Source of the DNA: Candidatus Aerophobetes bacterium Ae_b3b
GTDB lineage: Bacteria; Aerophobota; Aerophobia; Aerophobales; AE-B3A
DNA: 64,000 nt
Reading direction: 5' to 3'
Assembly (NCBI GenBank): GCA_005223085.1
Contig: NJBP01000005.1
Span: forward strand, 1 to 64,000
Below the pieces are notes generated by a model. The model worked only from the letters and a program-made list of their open reading frames with translations. It searched no databases and had not been told where the DNA came from. Shown here piece by piece: positions 50,055 through 58,756 of the stretch. A program made the translations under genes and the position numbers. The first letter of the stretch is position 1. Every line of letters begins with the position of its first letter.

Positions 50055-50162
50055 ATAAGTGACAGGACAAAAATTCTCTGAAAAAATTTCTGACCATTAA
50101 AGATCGAACCAAAATCTAACTATTGAGTAATTTTGTTTGGAATTTCTCTTAAGAGAGCCAGA

Positions 50163-50280
50163 CCAGCTAAAAATAGGGCCAGGAGGAGGTAAGAGATAAG
50201 AAAGTAAATAGGCCATCAGCTGGGACAAAAGGAAAGCTTTCTAAAAAGGAGGAAAACGTTAAATAACTAAATTTCTTTTT
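50163..50280 (+). ncRNA. Conserved leader before the FrcB-like binding-protein gene (homologue at 61161)
   Basis: CCAGCT (50163-50168) pairs with AGCTGG (50218-50223) and GGCC (50177-50180) with GGCC (50211-50214). A second hairpin uses GCTTTC and GGAAAAC around 50235-50257, followed by GTTAAATAACTAAATTTC. The same sequence order occurs at 61161-61267, at nearly the same distance (about 75 nt) from the start codon of another ABC binding-protein gene. I do not recognise the family. Confidence 0.55.
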
Positions 50281-50352
50281 GGAAGCCTTCACGGAAAAAT
50301 GAATTATGTGGGTAAAAGAATTATCTAGAAACCAACAAAAGGAGGCAGTAGT

Positions 50353-51336
50353 ATGAAAACTTGGTTAAGGATGTTGGTGGTTTCAATCCTGGTAGCAGGA
50401 TTGGTAATTGGTATTGGAGGAAGTTCCCTAGCGCAGGCACGAAAGTACACGGTTTATGTGATAGTGCACGGCGGTATTGCGGATCCGTTCTGGAAGGTTT
50501 GTGAAAAAGGCGCAAAGGATGCAGCTGCCCTATATCCCGATCTAGATGTAACCTATGTTGGACCAGCAGTATATAAGTTTGAAGAGTTCATGACCTATGT
50601 AGAGTCAGCCATAGCATATAATCCTGATGCCCTGGTTGTTACCTTGACTGACCCTCCAGCTATGGATGAGTCCCTTCGCGCGGCCATTGCCGCGGGATTA
50701 CCGGTAGTGGCGATCAATGCTCCGGACCTAAGGGAGCCTGTTGAAGCGAGGATACCTGTAATAACTTATGTCGGCGAAGACAGCTATGTGATCGGGGTGA
50801 CTGCAGCAAAAGAAACGTTAGAGCGATTCACCCCCAAACGGGCAGTGTTCGCTAACCACCACCCAGGAGCCGTTAATATTGAGGCAAGAGGAAGAGGCTG
50901 GGTAGATACCATGAAGGAAAAAGGTATACCCGCAGAGCAGCTAGATATCACTGAGGACGCAGTTAAGGGAGCTGAGATAACAGCAGCCTATCTGAGGACA
51001 CATCCTGACACTGATGCCATCTTTGTTTCAAATACACTTCGCACAGAAACGATCGTACCGCGTCTAGAATCAGATGGCATTAAGGTAGGGGTTGAGGTAA
51101 AGATTGCTCAAATGGATATATCCCCGAAGATCCTCGAATACATCGGAGCTGGCAAGGTAATGTTCACAATGGACCAGCAGCAGTATCTGCAAGGTTACCT
51201 GGGGGTACTGTTCGCGTACTTGCACGTGAAATATGGGTTTACACCTCCACCAGCACCAGTCTCGACAGGACCGGGAGTCGTAACCAAAGCGGAGATTCCT
51301 GTGCTGGCAACATTATCCGAGCAAGGGTATAGATAA
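50353..51336 (+). CDS. Sugar ABC transporter substrate-binding protein (cluster B, FrcB/RbsB-like)
   Basis: A 327-residue periplasmic binding protein. The signal peptide covers residues 5-28 (ending SSLAQA). The mature part starts YTVYVIVHGGIADPFWKVCE, characteristic of the ribose/fructose-type Peripla_BP_4 family, with VVTLTDPPAMDESLRAAIAA and the ligand-side FTMDQQQYLQGYLGVLFAYL. It binds a monosaccharide or related ligand for the permease and ATPase encoded next. AAGGAGG fixes the start. A structured leader precedes it and a strong hairpin follows its stop. FrcB-like identity is suggested by the single-domain ATPase; the sugar is unknown. Confidence 0.87.
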   Translation: MKTWLRMLVVSILVAGLVIGIGGSSLAQARKYTVYVIVHGGIADPFWKVCEKGAKDAAALYPDLDVTYVGPAVYKFEEFMTYVESAIAYNPDALVVTLTDPPAMDESLRAAIAAGLPVVAINAPDLREPVEARIPVITYVGEDSYVIGVTAAKETLERFTPKRAVFANHHPGAVNIEARGRGWVDTMKEKGIPAEQLDITEDAVKGAEITAAYLRTHPDTDAIFVSNTLRTETIVPRLESDGIKVGVEVKIAQMDISPKILEYIGAGKVMFTMDQQQYLQGYLGVLFAYLHVKYGFTPPPAPVSTGPGVVTKAEIPVLATLSEQGYR

Positions 51337-51374
51337 GGCAGCAACGTTAGGTGCGGAAGTGCTCGGTAGTTCAG

Positions 51375-51407
51375 GTTAGACGGCGTCCGTACCGGACGCC
51401 GTCTAAC
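51375..51407 (+). promoter_or_regulatory. 15-bp perfect hairpin between binding-protein and permease genes
   Basis: GTTAGACGGCGTCCG and CGGACGCCGTCTAAC flank a TAC loop. No U-tract follows. Its position matches hairpins that stabilise the upstream, highly expressed binding-protein mRNA in malE-malF-type operons. Confidence 0.65.
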
Positions 51408-51451
51408 ACACTGATACCTCGGTTACATTTAATCACAGACAAGGATTGATG

Positions 51452-52444
51452 ATGGACAACGTAGATACGGGTATAGGAAGGGTAAAGGAAAATTTGTCTT
51501 TATCTCTTTCTCGGATACGCCGGTGGCCCGAATTTGGCGTGATACTTGCTTTCTCAACCATATTTATGGTCTTCTCTCTTCTTGCCCCTAAGTTTGTTAC
51601 TTTGCGTAACCTTACCGGGGTATTCACCATAGTATCGGAGTTAGGGATCATAACCATCGGTGTGGCTTTCCTCATGATCGCCGGAGAGTTCGATCTTTCA
51701 GTAAGCAGCGTCTACGCATTATCAGGTTTCCTCTTTGTGACACTAGCGAACAGCTTTAATTCGCTTTTAGCCCTTATCATCACCCTGGTGGCTGCTGCCT
51801 GCATTGGTTTCCTCAATGGAACGATAACTCTACGAGCCGGCATCCCTTCATTCATAACGACCTTGGGCACGATGATGTTTTTAAGGGGGATCATGCTGGC
51901 AGTAACCGGGGGACGTTCCGTTGTCTATAATGGTGACCTCATTGTTCCAACCATGCTAACCCGATTTATAGGCCGTGGGTTTCGCCCTTCGCATATTTGG
52001 TTCCTCGCCCTGGCCCTGTTCTTCTCGCTCATACTTACCCGAACACGTTACGGGAATTGGGTATTTGCCACCGGGGGAAAGAAGGAAGTGGCAAGGGCAA
52101 TGGGGGTAAATGTAAACAGGGTGAAGGTAGTAAACTTTATGATATCATCGGTGATGGCAGGACTTGCAGGTTGTATTGTCATCAATAGATTTGGGGTAGC
52201 AAACGCATCATTTGGAATGGGGATGGAGTTAGAGGCCATCGCCTCGGCCGTTATCGGGGGAACCTTCTTGATGGGAGGCTATGGCACCATCATTGGGGCA
52301 TTCTTTGGGGCATTCCTCATGGGCATGATGAGGACTGGGCTGGTAATGGTTGGAGCACCCGCCTATTGGTACCAGGCATTCGTGGGAGCAATCTTAGTCA
52401 TAGCAGCAACGATCAATATTAAGCTGAGGCGCCTGGAGATGTAG
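51452..52444 (+). CDS. Sugar ABC transporter permease (FrcC/RbsC-like)
   Basis: A 330-residue BPD_transp_2 permease with about ten hydrophobic helices. GELGIITIGVAFLMIAGEFD-type sequence near residue 60 (LGIITIGVAFLMIAGEFDLS), then NGTITLRAGIPSFITTLGTM, and the ATPase-contact loop TGGKKEVARAMGVNVNRVKV with the EAA-like region, are diagnostic of RbsC-type permeases. It forms the inner-membrane channel for the ligand delivered by the protein at 50353. Start: AAGGA suits ATG 51452; TTG 51446 and ATG 51449 are possible. It is followed after 17 bp by its ATPase. Confidence 0.88.
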   Translation: MDNVDTGIGRVKENLSLSLSRIRRWPEFGVILAFSTIFMVFSLLAPKFVTLRNLTGVFTIVSELGIITIGVAFLMIAGEFDLSVSSVYALSGFLFVTLANSFNSLLALIITLVAAACIGFLNGTITLRAGIPSFITTLGTMMFLRGIMLAVTGGRSVVYNGDLIVPTMLTRFIGRGFRPSHIWFLALALFFSLILTRTRYGNWVFATGGKKEVARAMGVNVNRVKVVNFMISSVMAGLAGCIVINRFGVANASFGMGMELEAIASAVIGGTFLMGGYGTIIGAFFGAFLMGMMRTGLVMVGAPAYWYQAFVGAILVIAATINIKLRRLEM

Positions 52445-52461
52445 AAGGAGGTTATAGGGCG

Positions 52462-53211
52462 ATGCAGCAGGATTTACCGTTAGTAAGAATGGTAAACATA
52501 AATAAGAGATTTGGCGCGGTCGAGGCATTGAACAATGTGAGTATCGAAGTCCGGCAGAAGGAGGTTTTGGGACTTCTAGGAGATAACGGGGCGGGTAAAT
52601 CCACTCTGATAAAGATCCTGGCAGGTGTGTTTCCTCCGGACGGGGGCGAGATCTATTTCAATGAAGAGCCGTTAAAATTTTCATGCCCAAAAGAGGCCAG
52701 GGCAAGGGGGATTGAGACGGTCCACCAGGAGTTATCATTAGTAGATATGATGACTATCTCGCGGAATTTCTTCCTGGGAAGGGAGCCAACCAAAGGGATA
52801 GGCTCAATCGCCCTGCTTGATAAGAAGAAGATGGACAAAGAGTGCAGGAGGGTTATAGCAGAGATTGGCATAAGGGTAAGGTCACCGAACGAATATGTAT
52901 CGATCCTATCGGGAGGGGAGAGACAAGCGATATCAATAGGAAGAGCGATGTATTTTGGGGCCAAGCTCCTCATCCTGGATGAGCCTATGAACGCCCTGTC
53001 GGTGAAGGAGACAAGGATAGTGATAGGGCATATAGAAAAGGCGAGAAAGTTAGGAACTTCGATCATATTCATAACGCACAACGTATACCACGTGTATCCA
53101 GTCGCTGACAGATTCGTGATATTGGACAAAGGGCTCAAGATAGGAGAGTTTGACAAAAAAGAGGTTGAAACTAAGGATATCATAGAAATGATAGCTAGGG
53201 GCAAGGTATAA
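52462..53211 (+). CDS. Sugar ABC transporter ATP-binding protein, single domain (FrcA-like)
   Basis: A 249-residue ABC ATPase. Walker A is GDNGAGKSTL (residues 40-49), the signature LSGGERQAISIGRAM, Walker B LLILDEPMNALSVKE, and H-loop IFITHNVYHVYPVAD. RbsA-type ATPases are normally about 500 residues with two ABC domains; this has one, like FrcA of the fructose transporter FrcBCA, and would act as a dimer. Walker B is followed by MNA instead of the usual TAA/TSA. It ends the three-gene transporter; a 21-bp dispersed repeat follows. Confidence 0.88.
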   Translation: MQQDLPLVRMVNINKRFGAVEALNNVSIEVRQKEVLGLLGDNGAGKSTLIKILAGVFPPDGGEIYFNEEPLKFSCPKEARARGIETVHQELSLVDMMTISRNFFLGREPTKGIGSIALLDKKKMDKECRRVIAEIGIRVRSPNEYVSILSGGERQAISIGRAMYFGAKLLILDEPMNALSVKETRIVIGHIEKARKLGTSIIFITHNVYHVYPVADRFVILDKGLKIGEFDKKEVETKDIIEMIARGKV

Positions 53212-53227
53212 GACTATGACTTCGTTA

Positions 53228-53248
53228 GAGTCCCGAGATACTTCTTGA
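53228..53248 (+). repeat. Dispersed 21-bp repeat, variant copy
   Basis: AGTCCCGAGATACTTCTTGA, one base different from the copies at 28763 and 37861. It lies between two transporter operons. A strong AAGGAGGTGG further on (53267) precedes only a six-codon frame (53280-53300). Confidence 0.6.
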
Positions 53249-53345
53249 AGAAATTTTGTCCATTAAAAGGAGGTGGTGAATGGGAGAGAGATCAAGATGA
53301 GAGGAGATGAGAGTAGTAGAGATCGTCTAAAAAAGGAGTGTTAAA

Positions 53346-54725
53346 ATGAAGAAATTAAGAGCAAAAAGCGGGATAATGGTAGTTGCCTTGGCGGTAGGTT
53401 TGCTTCTGGTGGGAGGAGCAGTCTCGTATACTCAGGAGACTGAGACTATTACCGTTACTGTCCGTTGCCGGGCGAAACCGCCCATGGAAAACTGGCGCGG
53501 TGATAACTTCCTTCTAGCGACTGAGGAGCTCAATGCTGATCTGAAGGCCGCAGGTGACCCCCGACGGGTTGAGATCGAACTTATACAGGACAACATGGAC
53601 TGGGGTCCTTACCTAAGCGAGTTCGTGCTCGGCTTTGGGGCTGGTGAGGCGCCGGACATCTGGCTTACCGGACACGAGTACATCGGTGCTCAGGCCGAGG
53701 CGGGCCGGATCATTGCCCTGGACGAGATGTTGAAGGAGTTCCCCACATTCAACCTTATCATTGACGGCCTCTGGGATTCCACCACGTACAAGGGCAAGAT
53801 CTGGGGGATCCCCCAGGATGCTGAGGCTCGACCCCTCTACTTCAACAAGGCTTTGTTGAAGAAGCTCGGTTGGTCCGATGCAGAGATCGCGGCCCTGCCG
53901 GGGAAGATCGAGAAGGGTGAATTCACCCTCTACGACATGCTGGAGACGGCCAAGGAGGCCGTGGCCAGGGGTATCGTCGAGCTGGGCAATGGTTTCTGGA
54001 CTCGCCCCAAGAACGGCCCCGACTTCACTGCCTTCTACTATGCCTTCGGCGGGGAGACCATCGATCCTGCGACCGGCAAGCTGGTCTTTGATACGGCGGC
54101 GGGGCTGAAGTACTACCAGTTCTTCTACGACGCCGCGCAGACCTACGGGTCAATGGGCTGCCTTGGCTTAGGTTGGGGCGAGGCCTGGCATCCTGGGGTC
54201 TCCGGGAGTAAGGTTCTGTTCTGGATCGGCGGGACGTGGCAGTGGGCCGAGTGGGCAGAGATTTACCTCAAGGACCTCGGCGGTGAGGCCTACATGTGGG
54301 AGAACTTCGGCTTCGGATTGATCCCGGCTGCGGAGAAGGGTGACAAGCCGAACTCCCTCACGCACCCGCTGGCCTATCTTATCAGCTCCCAGTGTAAATA
54401 CCCGGACCTGGCGCTGGCCCTAATTGCCAAGGTTAGTAACTATGGACCCAACACCCGTCATGCGATCGCCAGCACCCATCTGGGTATCCTCAAGGGCCAG
54501 ACAGAGTACAAGTTCTACAAGGTATCCCGCCTGCTGAGCGAGACTCTCTACATGCTCGATTACACTACTTTTCTGCCCAACAACCCCTACTGGGGCCCCT
54601 ATTCCACCATTACCTACGAGGCCCTGGCAGCGGCGGTGGGGGGCGAGTTCACCCCCGAGGAGGCGGTAGACTTCGTGGTAGATGGGCTCCAGCGTGAGCT
54701 GGGCGACAAGGTGATCATTCGGTGA
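53346..54725 (+). CDS. Family 1 extracellular sugar-binding protein (MalE/UgpB type)
   Basis: A 459-residue exported protein: signal peptide (residues 10-31), then an SBP_bac_1 fold with APDIWLTGHEYIGAQAEAGR, LDEMLKEFPTFN, YKGKIWGIPQDAEARPLYFN and a Trp-rich binding face (FWIGGTWQWAEW). It captures an oligosaccharide or polyol for the permeases at 54722 and 55758. From about 53460 its base composition is visibly more GC-rich, with C/G third positions, than the genes on either side. This extends through both permeases and suggests transfer from a GC-richer donor. AAAGGAG fixes the start; the next gene overlaps by 4 bp. Confidence 0.88.
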   Translation: MKKLRAKSGIMVVALAVGLLLVGGAVSYTQETETITVTVRCRAKPPMENWRGDNFLLATEELNADLKAAGDPRRVEIELIQDNMDWGPYLSEFVLGFGAGEAPDIWLTGHEYIGAQAEAGRIIALDEMLKEFPTFNLIIDGLWDSTTYKGKIWGIPQDAEARPLYFNKALLKKLGWSDAEIAALPGKIEKGEFTLYDMLETAKEAVARGIVELGNGFWTRPKNGPDFTAFYYAFGGETIDPATGKLVFDTAAGLKYYQFFYDAAQTYGSMGCLGLGWGEAWHPGVSGSKVLFWIGGTWQWAEWAEIYLKDLGGEAYMWENFGFGLIPAAEKGDKPNSLTHPLAYLISSQCKYPDLALALIAKVSNYGPNTRHAIASTHLGILKGQTEYKFYKVSRLLSETLYMLDYTTFLPNNPYWGPYSTITYEALAAAVGGEFTPEEAVDFVVDGLQRELGDKVIIR

Positions 54726-55729
54726 AGAAAAAGGGACAAACCGGGGAGGGGGAGCTCCCCCTCCCCATTTCTTCCAAGGCAAAAAACCGGACCTTCTCCC
54801 GGTTACAAGGACGATTGGCACCGTACGCTTTTCTCGCCCCCGCACTTATAGTAGTAACTCTGTTTTTCTTCATTCCCCTAGTTATGGTTTTTATCTTGAG
54901 CTTTACTAACTTGGACATGACTAACTTCGGAATCCTTGAGTGGTGGAGACCGGCAAATTGGAGTTTGGATAATTATGTAAAGATCTTCACCAACAGGTTC
55001 TTTCCCAAGATTCTGGGCAATACTCTCATCTATGTAGCCCTGACCCTGGCCTTCTTTAACGTGGGAATGGCCCTGGTTATCGCCCTGATAACCACTCACA
55101 TCAACCGCCAGGCTGGCTTTGCTTTCCGAGCACTGTGGCTCCTGCCACGTATTACCCCGGTGGTTGTCTATATAATGATGTGGAAGGCCCTGTCTGGGCC
55201 CGCCCCCATGGGCATTATAAATAACTTTCTTGGTGTTTTAGGCATCGGTAGGGGAGAATATTTGCTCAACACCCATCCGTGGGTCTTTGTCATCCTGGTC
55301 AATGGGTTCATCGGCGCCTCATTTGGCATGATTCTCTTCTCCTCAGCCATTGAAGCCATTCCCAAGGACTACACCACGGCCTCCAAAGTGGATGGGGCTA
55401 CAACCTGGCAGACTATTCGTTACGTCATTCTTCCCATGATCAAATGGCCACTCCTTTTCGTGACCACCTATCAGACTCTGTCCCTTTTGACTTCTTTCGA
55501 GCAAATCATGCTCCTTACTGATGGAGGTCCCAGACTTTACCAGACTGAAGTTTGGGCTTTGACCGCTTATCACCGGGCTCTAACCAGCTATTTCGGGAAT
55601 ACCCAGTGGGGTTATGGCTCGGCCTGGGCGGTGGCGTTGGTAGTCATCGGCATAATAATGGCCATTATATACCTGCGGGTTTTCAAGTTCGGCGAGTTGG
55701 TGGAGGAACCGAAGATAGATCGGCTATAA
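54722..55729 (+). CDS. Sugar ABC transporter permease (MalF/UgpA type)
   Basis: A 335-residue BPD_transp_1 permease with six or seven helices. FLAPALIVVTLFFFIPLVMV is the first helix, and the EAA loop DYTTASKVDGATTWQTIRYV leads to ILPMIKWPLLFVTTYQT. It pairs with the MalG-type permease at 55758. GTG 54722 overlaps the binding-protein stop (GTGA). The first 30 residues are encoded across a perfect 24-bp palindrome (54743-54766) and look unlike a transporter N-terminus, so real translation may begin later, although no good start is visible there. Confidence 0.88.
   Translation: MKKKGQTGEGELPLPISSKAKNRTFSRLQGRLAPYAFLAPALIVVTLFFFIPLVMVFILSFTNLDMTNFGILEWWRPANWSLDNYVKIFTNRFFPKILGNTLIYVALTLAFFNVGMALVIALITTHINRQAGFAFRALWLLPRITPVVVYIMMWKALSGPAPMGIINNFLGVLGIGRGEYLLNTHPWVFVILVNGFIGASFGMILFSSAIEAIPKDYTTASKVDGATTWQTIRYVILPMIKWPLLFVTTYQTLSLLTSFEQIMLLTDGGPRLYQTEVWALTAYHRALTSYFGNTQWGYGSAWAVALVVIGIIMAIIYLRVFKFGELVEEPKIDRL
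54743..54766 (+). promoter_or_regulatory. Perfect 24-bp palindrome at the binding-protein/permease junction
   Basis: GGGGAGGGGGAG followed directly by CTCCCCCTCCCC, 18 bp after the binding-protein stop. As RNA it forms a 10-bp G/C stem with an AGCU loop. It is placed like the hairpins at 51375 and 62398. Confidence 0.65.
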
Positions 55730-55757
55730 TGATGTATACAAGCAAAGGTGCCATAAG

Positions 55758-56648
55758 ATGACCTTACGACAAAAGCTGAGGCCTGCGCTTGCTTACCTGG
55801 CTTTAATCGTGCCTAGCGCCCTCATCCTCCTCGGTTTTCTCTGGCTGTTTATCACCAGCTTCTCGACCAGGACCGAAGGGTTGAGGTCACTGGGATGGAC
55901 CTGGCGCAACTGGAGTTTCCTGTGGGAGTCACCTTTCGGTCCCCACTATCCCAGTATCTGGTGGGTAACTTTAAATACATTGGTAATGTCTTTGATCATG
56001 ACCCTTATCGTGGTGGCAGTTTCGTCCATGACCGCCTATGCCCTCTCGCGGATGAAATTTGCTGGACGGAAGAGTTTCCTTTCCTTGACCTTGATCCTTC
56101 ACGCTTTCCCCAGTGTAACACTGCTGATCCCCATCTATTTTGTGCTCCTTTGGGTCTCGAAAATCCCGGTCATCGGGCGAGGTGTCCCGCTTCTCGGAGG
56201 TTTGGGGTATAATACCATAGGCGGTGTAGCTTTGGTTATGGTTGCTTTCCAACTCCCATTTGGCATCTGGGTGATGAAGGGCTTTTTTGACAACATATCC
56301 TGGGATATGGAGCGTTCAGCTCTGATCGATGGTGCTTCCCGGTTTAAGGTGTGGTGGCAAATTATGATGCCTAATATCAAGCCGGGTATTGCTGCATTGT
56401 CTATCTTTTCTTTCATCACTGCCTGGAATGCCTACTTAATCCCACTTACTTTCACCGCAGGTCGTGCTGGAAAGTCCGCGGTTTTATCTCTTTACCTACA
56501 GAATTTTATAAGTGAATCTGTAATGACCGAATGGAACGCGGTAGCAGCGGTAGGGTTATTCCAGCTCATCCCGGTGGTGATCTTTTTCCTCTTCACCCAG
56601 CAGGCACTACTCAACATCTACGGCGGAGGGAAGAAGGGAGGAGTATAA
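55758..56648 (+). CDS. Sugar ABC transporter permease (MalG/UgpE type)
   Basis: A 296-residue BPD_transp_1 permease with six helices. The first cytoplasmic segment is short; TLNTLVMSLIMTLIVVAVSS starts the core, SRMKFAGRKSFLSLTLIL follows, and the EAA loop is MERSALIDGASRFKVWWQIM leading to MPNIKPGIAALSIFSFITAW. FGIWVMKGFFDNI is typical of MalG. It forms the translocation channel with the protein at 54722, 28 bp upstream. GC-rich composition is shared with the two preceding genes. The cognate ATPase is the next gene, in ordinary composition. Confidence 0.88.
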   Translation: MTLRQKLRPALAYLALIVPSALILLGFLWLFITSFSTRTEGLRSLGWTWRNWSFLWESPFGPHYPSIWWVTLNTLVMSLIMTLIVVAVSSMTAYALSRMKFAGRKSFLSLTLILHAFPSVTLLIPIYFVLLWVSKIPVIGRGVPLLGGLGYNTIGGVALVMVAFQLPFGIWVMKGFFDNISWDMERSALIDGASRFKVWWQIMMPNIKPGIAALSIFSFITAWNAYLIPLTFTAGRAGKSAVLSLYLQNFISESVMTEWNAVAAVGLFQLIPVVIFFLFTQQALLNIYGGGKKGGV

Positions 56649-56683
56649 TTTAAATAGGAACGATGCATCGAGGAAAACAATAA

Positions 56684-57775
56684 ATGAAGATAGCTTTCAA
56701 ACATTTGTCTAAGTATTTTGGCAAAGTGAAGGCGGTTGACAACCTCAATCTGGAGGTGGGGGACGGGGAGTTTGTGGCCTTACTAGGGCCCTCGGGCTGC
56801 GGGAAGACCACCATCCTTTTGATGATTGCGGGAATATATAAACCCACCAAGGGTTTAATTTATTTTGACCAGAGAGTGGTCAACAATGTCTTACCTAAGG
56901 ATAGAAAAATAGGCATGGTATTTCAGAGTTATGCCCTTTATCCTCATATGGCCGTCTTTGATAACATTGCTTATCCTCTGAAGTTAAAGAAGGTGCATAG
57001 GAAGGAAACGAAGGAAAGAGTTCAGAGGGTTGCTGATATGATGGGGATCGGAGAACTCCTGGATCGTAAGCCAGCCCAGCTCTCTGGTGGCCAGCAGCAG
57101 CGGGTGGCTCTGGCGCGAGCCCTGATTAAAGAGCCAGAGATACTTCTTCTGGATGAGCCTCTTTCTAATCTGGATGCCAGGCTGAGAATAATGATGAGAT
57201 CGGAGCTCAAGAGGTTGCAAAAGGATTTGGGTATTACCACCGTTTTTGTGACCCATGATCAACTGGAGGCTCTGACCATGGCTGACAGGGTAGCGGTAGT
57301 GAATTTAGGATGCTTTCAGCAATTCAGCACCCCTGATGAGCTTTACAACCATCCCAAAAACTTATTTGTGGCCGGTTTTATCGGCAGTCCTCCCATTAAT
57401 TTCATCAATGTCTCTTTAGAGAAATCCGATGGCAGGTTTCTTTTGAAAAGCAGGGATTTGGAGATACCGCTTCCTAAAGAATTAGGTTCAAAGGCAGGAA
57501 ATAACTCTACCAGCTCTGAGGTAGTACTCGGTATCAGACCCGAACATATCCTAATTAATGAAAAGGAGGGTATAGATACCGAGATCTATGTGGTTGAGCC
57601 TCTGGGAAGGGAGATCCTGGTTAGTGCAAAACTGGGGGACTCGATGATTAAAGTTCTTACCTCACCACCCTTTAAAGCTAATATGGGAGATAGAGTCAGG
57701 TTAAGTTTTAACTTAGACAAAATTATGTTGTTTGATAAGAAAACCGAAAAATCGCTGTTATTAGATAAAGATTAG
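56684..57775 (+). CDS. Sugar ABC transporter ATPase (MalK/UgpC/MsmX type)
   Basis: A 363-residue ATPase: Walker [10 protein letters not shown] (residues 35-43), Q-loop [12 protein letters not shown], signature [15 protein letters not shown], Walker [19 protein letters not shown]-loop [10 protein letters not shown]. The C-terminal regulatory OB-fold (about 240-360) contains [12 protein letters not shown] and [12 protein letters not shown], as in MalK/UgpC. It energises the permease pair upstream and might also serve other CUT1 transporters, as MsmX does. Composition is AT-richer than the three preceding genes, so it may be the native ATPase with a transferred SBP/permease set. Confidence 0.9.
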   Translation: MKIAFKHLSKYFGKVKAVDNLNLEVGDGEFVALLGPSGCGKTTILLMIAGIYKPTKGLIYFDQRVVNNVLPKDRKIGMVFQSYALYPHMAVFDNIAYPLKLKKVHRKETKERVQRVADMMGIGELLDRKPAQLSGGQQQRVALARALIKEPEILLLDEPLSNLDARLRIMMRSELKRLQKDLGITTVFVTHDQLEALTMADRVAVVNLGCFQQFSTPDELYNHPKNLFVAGFIGSPPINFINVSLEKSDGRFLLKSRDLEIPLPKELGSKAGNNSTSSEVVLGIRPEHILINEKEGIDTEIYVVEPLGREILVSAKLGDSMIKVLTSPPFKANMGDRVRLSFNLDKIMLFDKKTEKSLLLDKD

Positions 57776-57857
57776 AAGTTGGCCGTGCAGATAACTAATT
57801 TTATTATCTTAGATATTAGCTAGCCAGTTCGGTAGAAACTGTGTGGAGTAAACAGAG

Positions 57858-58748
57858 TTGCCGATAAAAGGGGTAGGCATAAATGCTCATTCATACAGAA
57901 TAAAGGGTGACCCTGAGTTCCTTGAGGCCGATTTGGCTTTTTTTGAGGAGGTTGGATTTGAATATGTGGAGATACCTATTCACGGCGTAGATGGAGTAGT
58001 AGGTGGTGAGCTTAACCTCAAGAGCATGGAAAAGGTTAAAGAAGCTTTGGAAAAGCATCGTTTAAAGGCTACTGTCCATTGTCCCGATCCCTTAAATTTA
58101 AGAGAGGGAGATTTTGAGCTGAGCCAAAAAGTTTTTAAATCTTGTATCGAGTTTACCTCAAAGCTAGAAGCGGAAATTCTGGTATACCATGATGGCAATT
58201 TTAAAAGAACAAGACAAAGGTCGCAGCATCAAGATTTGGCTAGACGAAAGGAAATTGAGGCACTAGAGTCCCTGAGTGATTTTGCGGCTGAGAGAGGAGT
58301 CCAGATTTGTGTTGAAAATGTTGCGGGTTCTCTGGAGGAATTAGTGAGGATGGTGGGGGAGGTAGATAGGGAAAATGTGGGAATAACTTGTGATTTTGGA
58401 CATGCTTTTCTTTTCTATAGCGCCTGCGGCAGAAAAGGGGGTTTCTTGGAATCTATTGAGAAAACTGTTCCTTACCTGAGACATGTCCATATTCACGACA
58501 ATTTCGGTAGATTCACTTCAGATTTTGTTCTCGATTCCTTAACCACTCCGTACATTGATAGGCTTCCTTTTGGAGAAGGAGATCTCCATATGCCTCCCGG
58601 GATGGGAAAGATACCCTATAACAAGATCATTCCCTTGATAAAGGGTTATCGAGGCGTGGTCATAATGGAGATCGATCCAAGATATAAAGATTTTTACCAG
58701 GAGGCATTAACCTCGATTAAGAAAATTTTCGAGGAGAAGTCAAAATAG
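57858..58748 (+). CDS. Sugar phosphate isomerase/epimerase family TIM-barrel protein
   Basis: A 296-residue xylose-isomerase-like (AP_endonuc_2) protein starting at TTG 57858. Metal-site segments are EYVEIPIHG, EILVYHDGNF, VQICVENVAG with a conserved Glu, GITCDFGHAFLF with Asp/His, LRHVHIHDNFG with two His, and a final VIMEIDP Glu. All ligands of a divalent-metal isomerase or epimerase appear present. Its location between a sugar transporter and phosphofructokinase points to conversion of the imported sugar, such as a keto-sugar or inositol-type intermediate. The substrate cannot be assigned. Confidence 0.8.
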   Translation: MPIKGVGINAHSYRIKGDPEFLEADLAFFEEVGFEYVEIPIHGVDGVVGGELNLKSMEKVKEALEKHRLKATVHCPDPLNLREGDFELSQKVFKSCIEFTSKLEAEILVYHDGNFKRTRQRSQHQDLARRKEIEALESLSDFAAERGVQICVENVAGSLEELVRMVGEVDRENVGITCDFGHAFLFYSACGRKGGFLESIEKTVPYLRHVHIHDNFGRFTSDFVLDSLTTPYIDRLPFGEGDLHMPPGMGKIPYNKIIPLIKGYRGVVIMEIDPRYKDFYQEALTSIKKIFEEKSK

Positions 58749-58756
58749 ACCTAACG

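Noticed and set aside
53280-53300. Six-codon frame after a very strong AAGGAGGTGG
   Set aside because: Too short to support as a leader peptide; probably a remnant ribosome-binding site.
53878-54365. Long alternative frames inside the MalE-like gene on both strands
   Set aside because: Explained by GC-rich composition, which removes stop codons; they overlap a clear gene.
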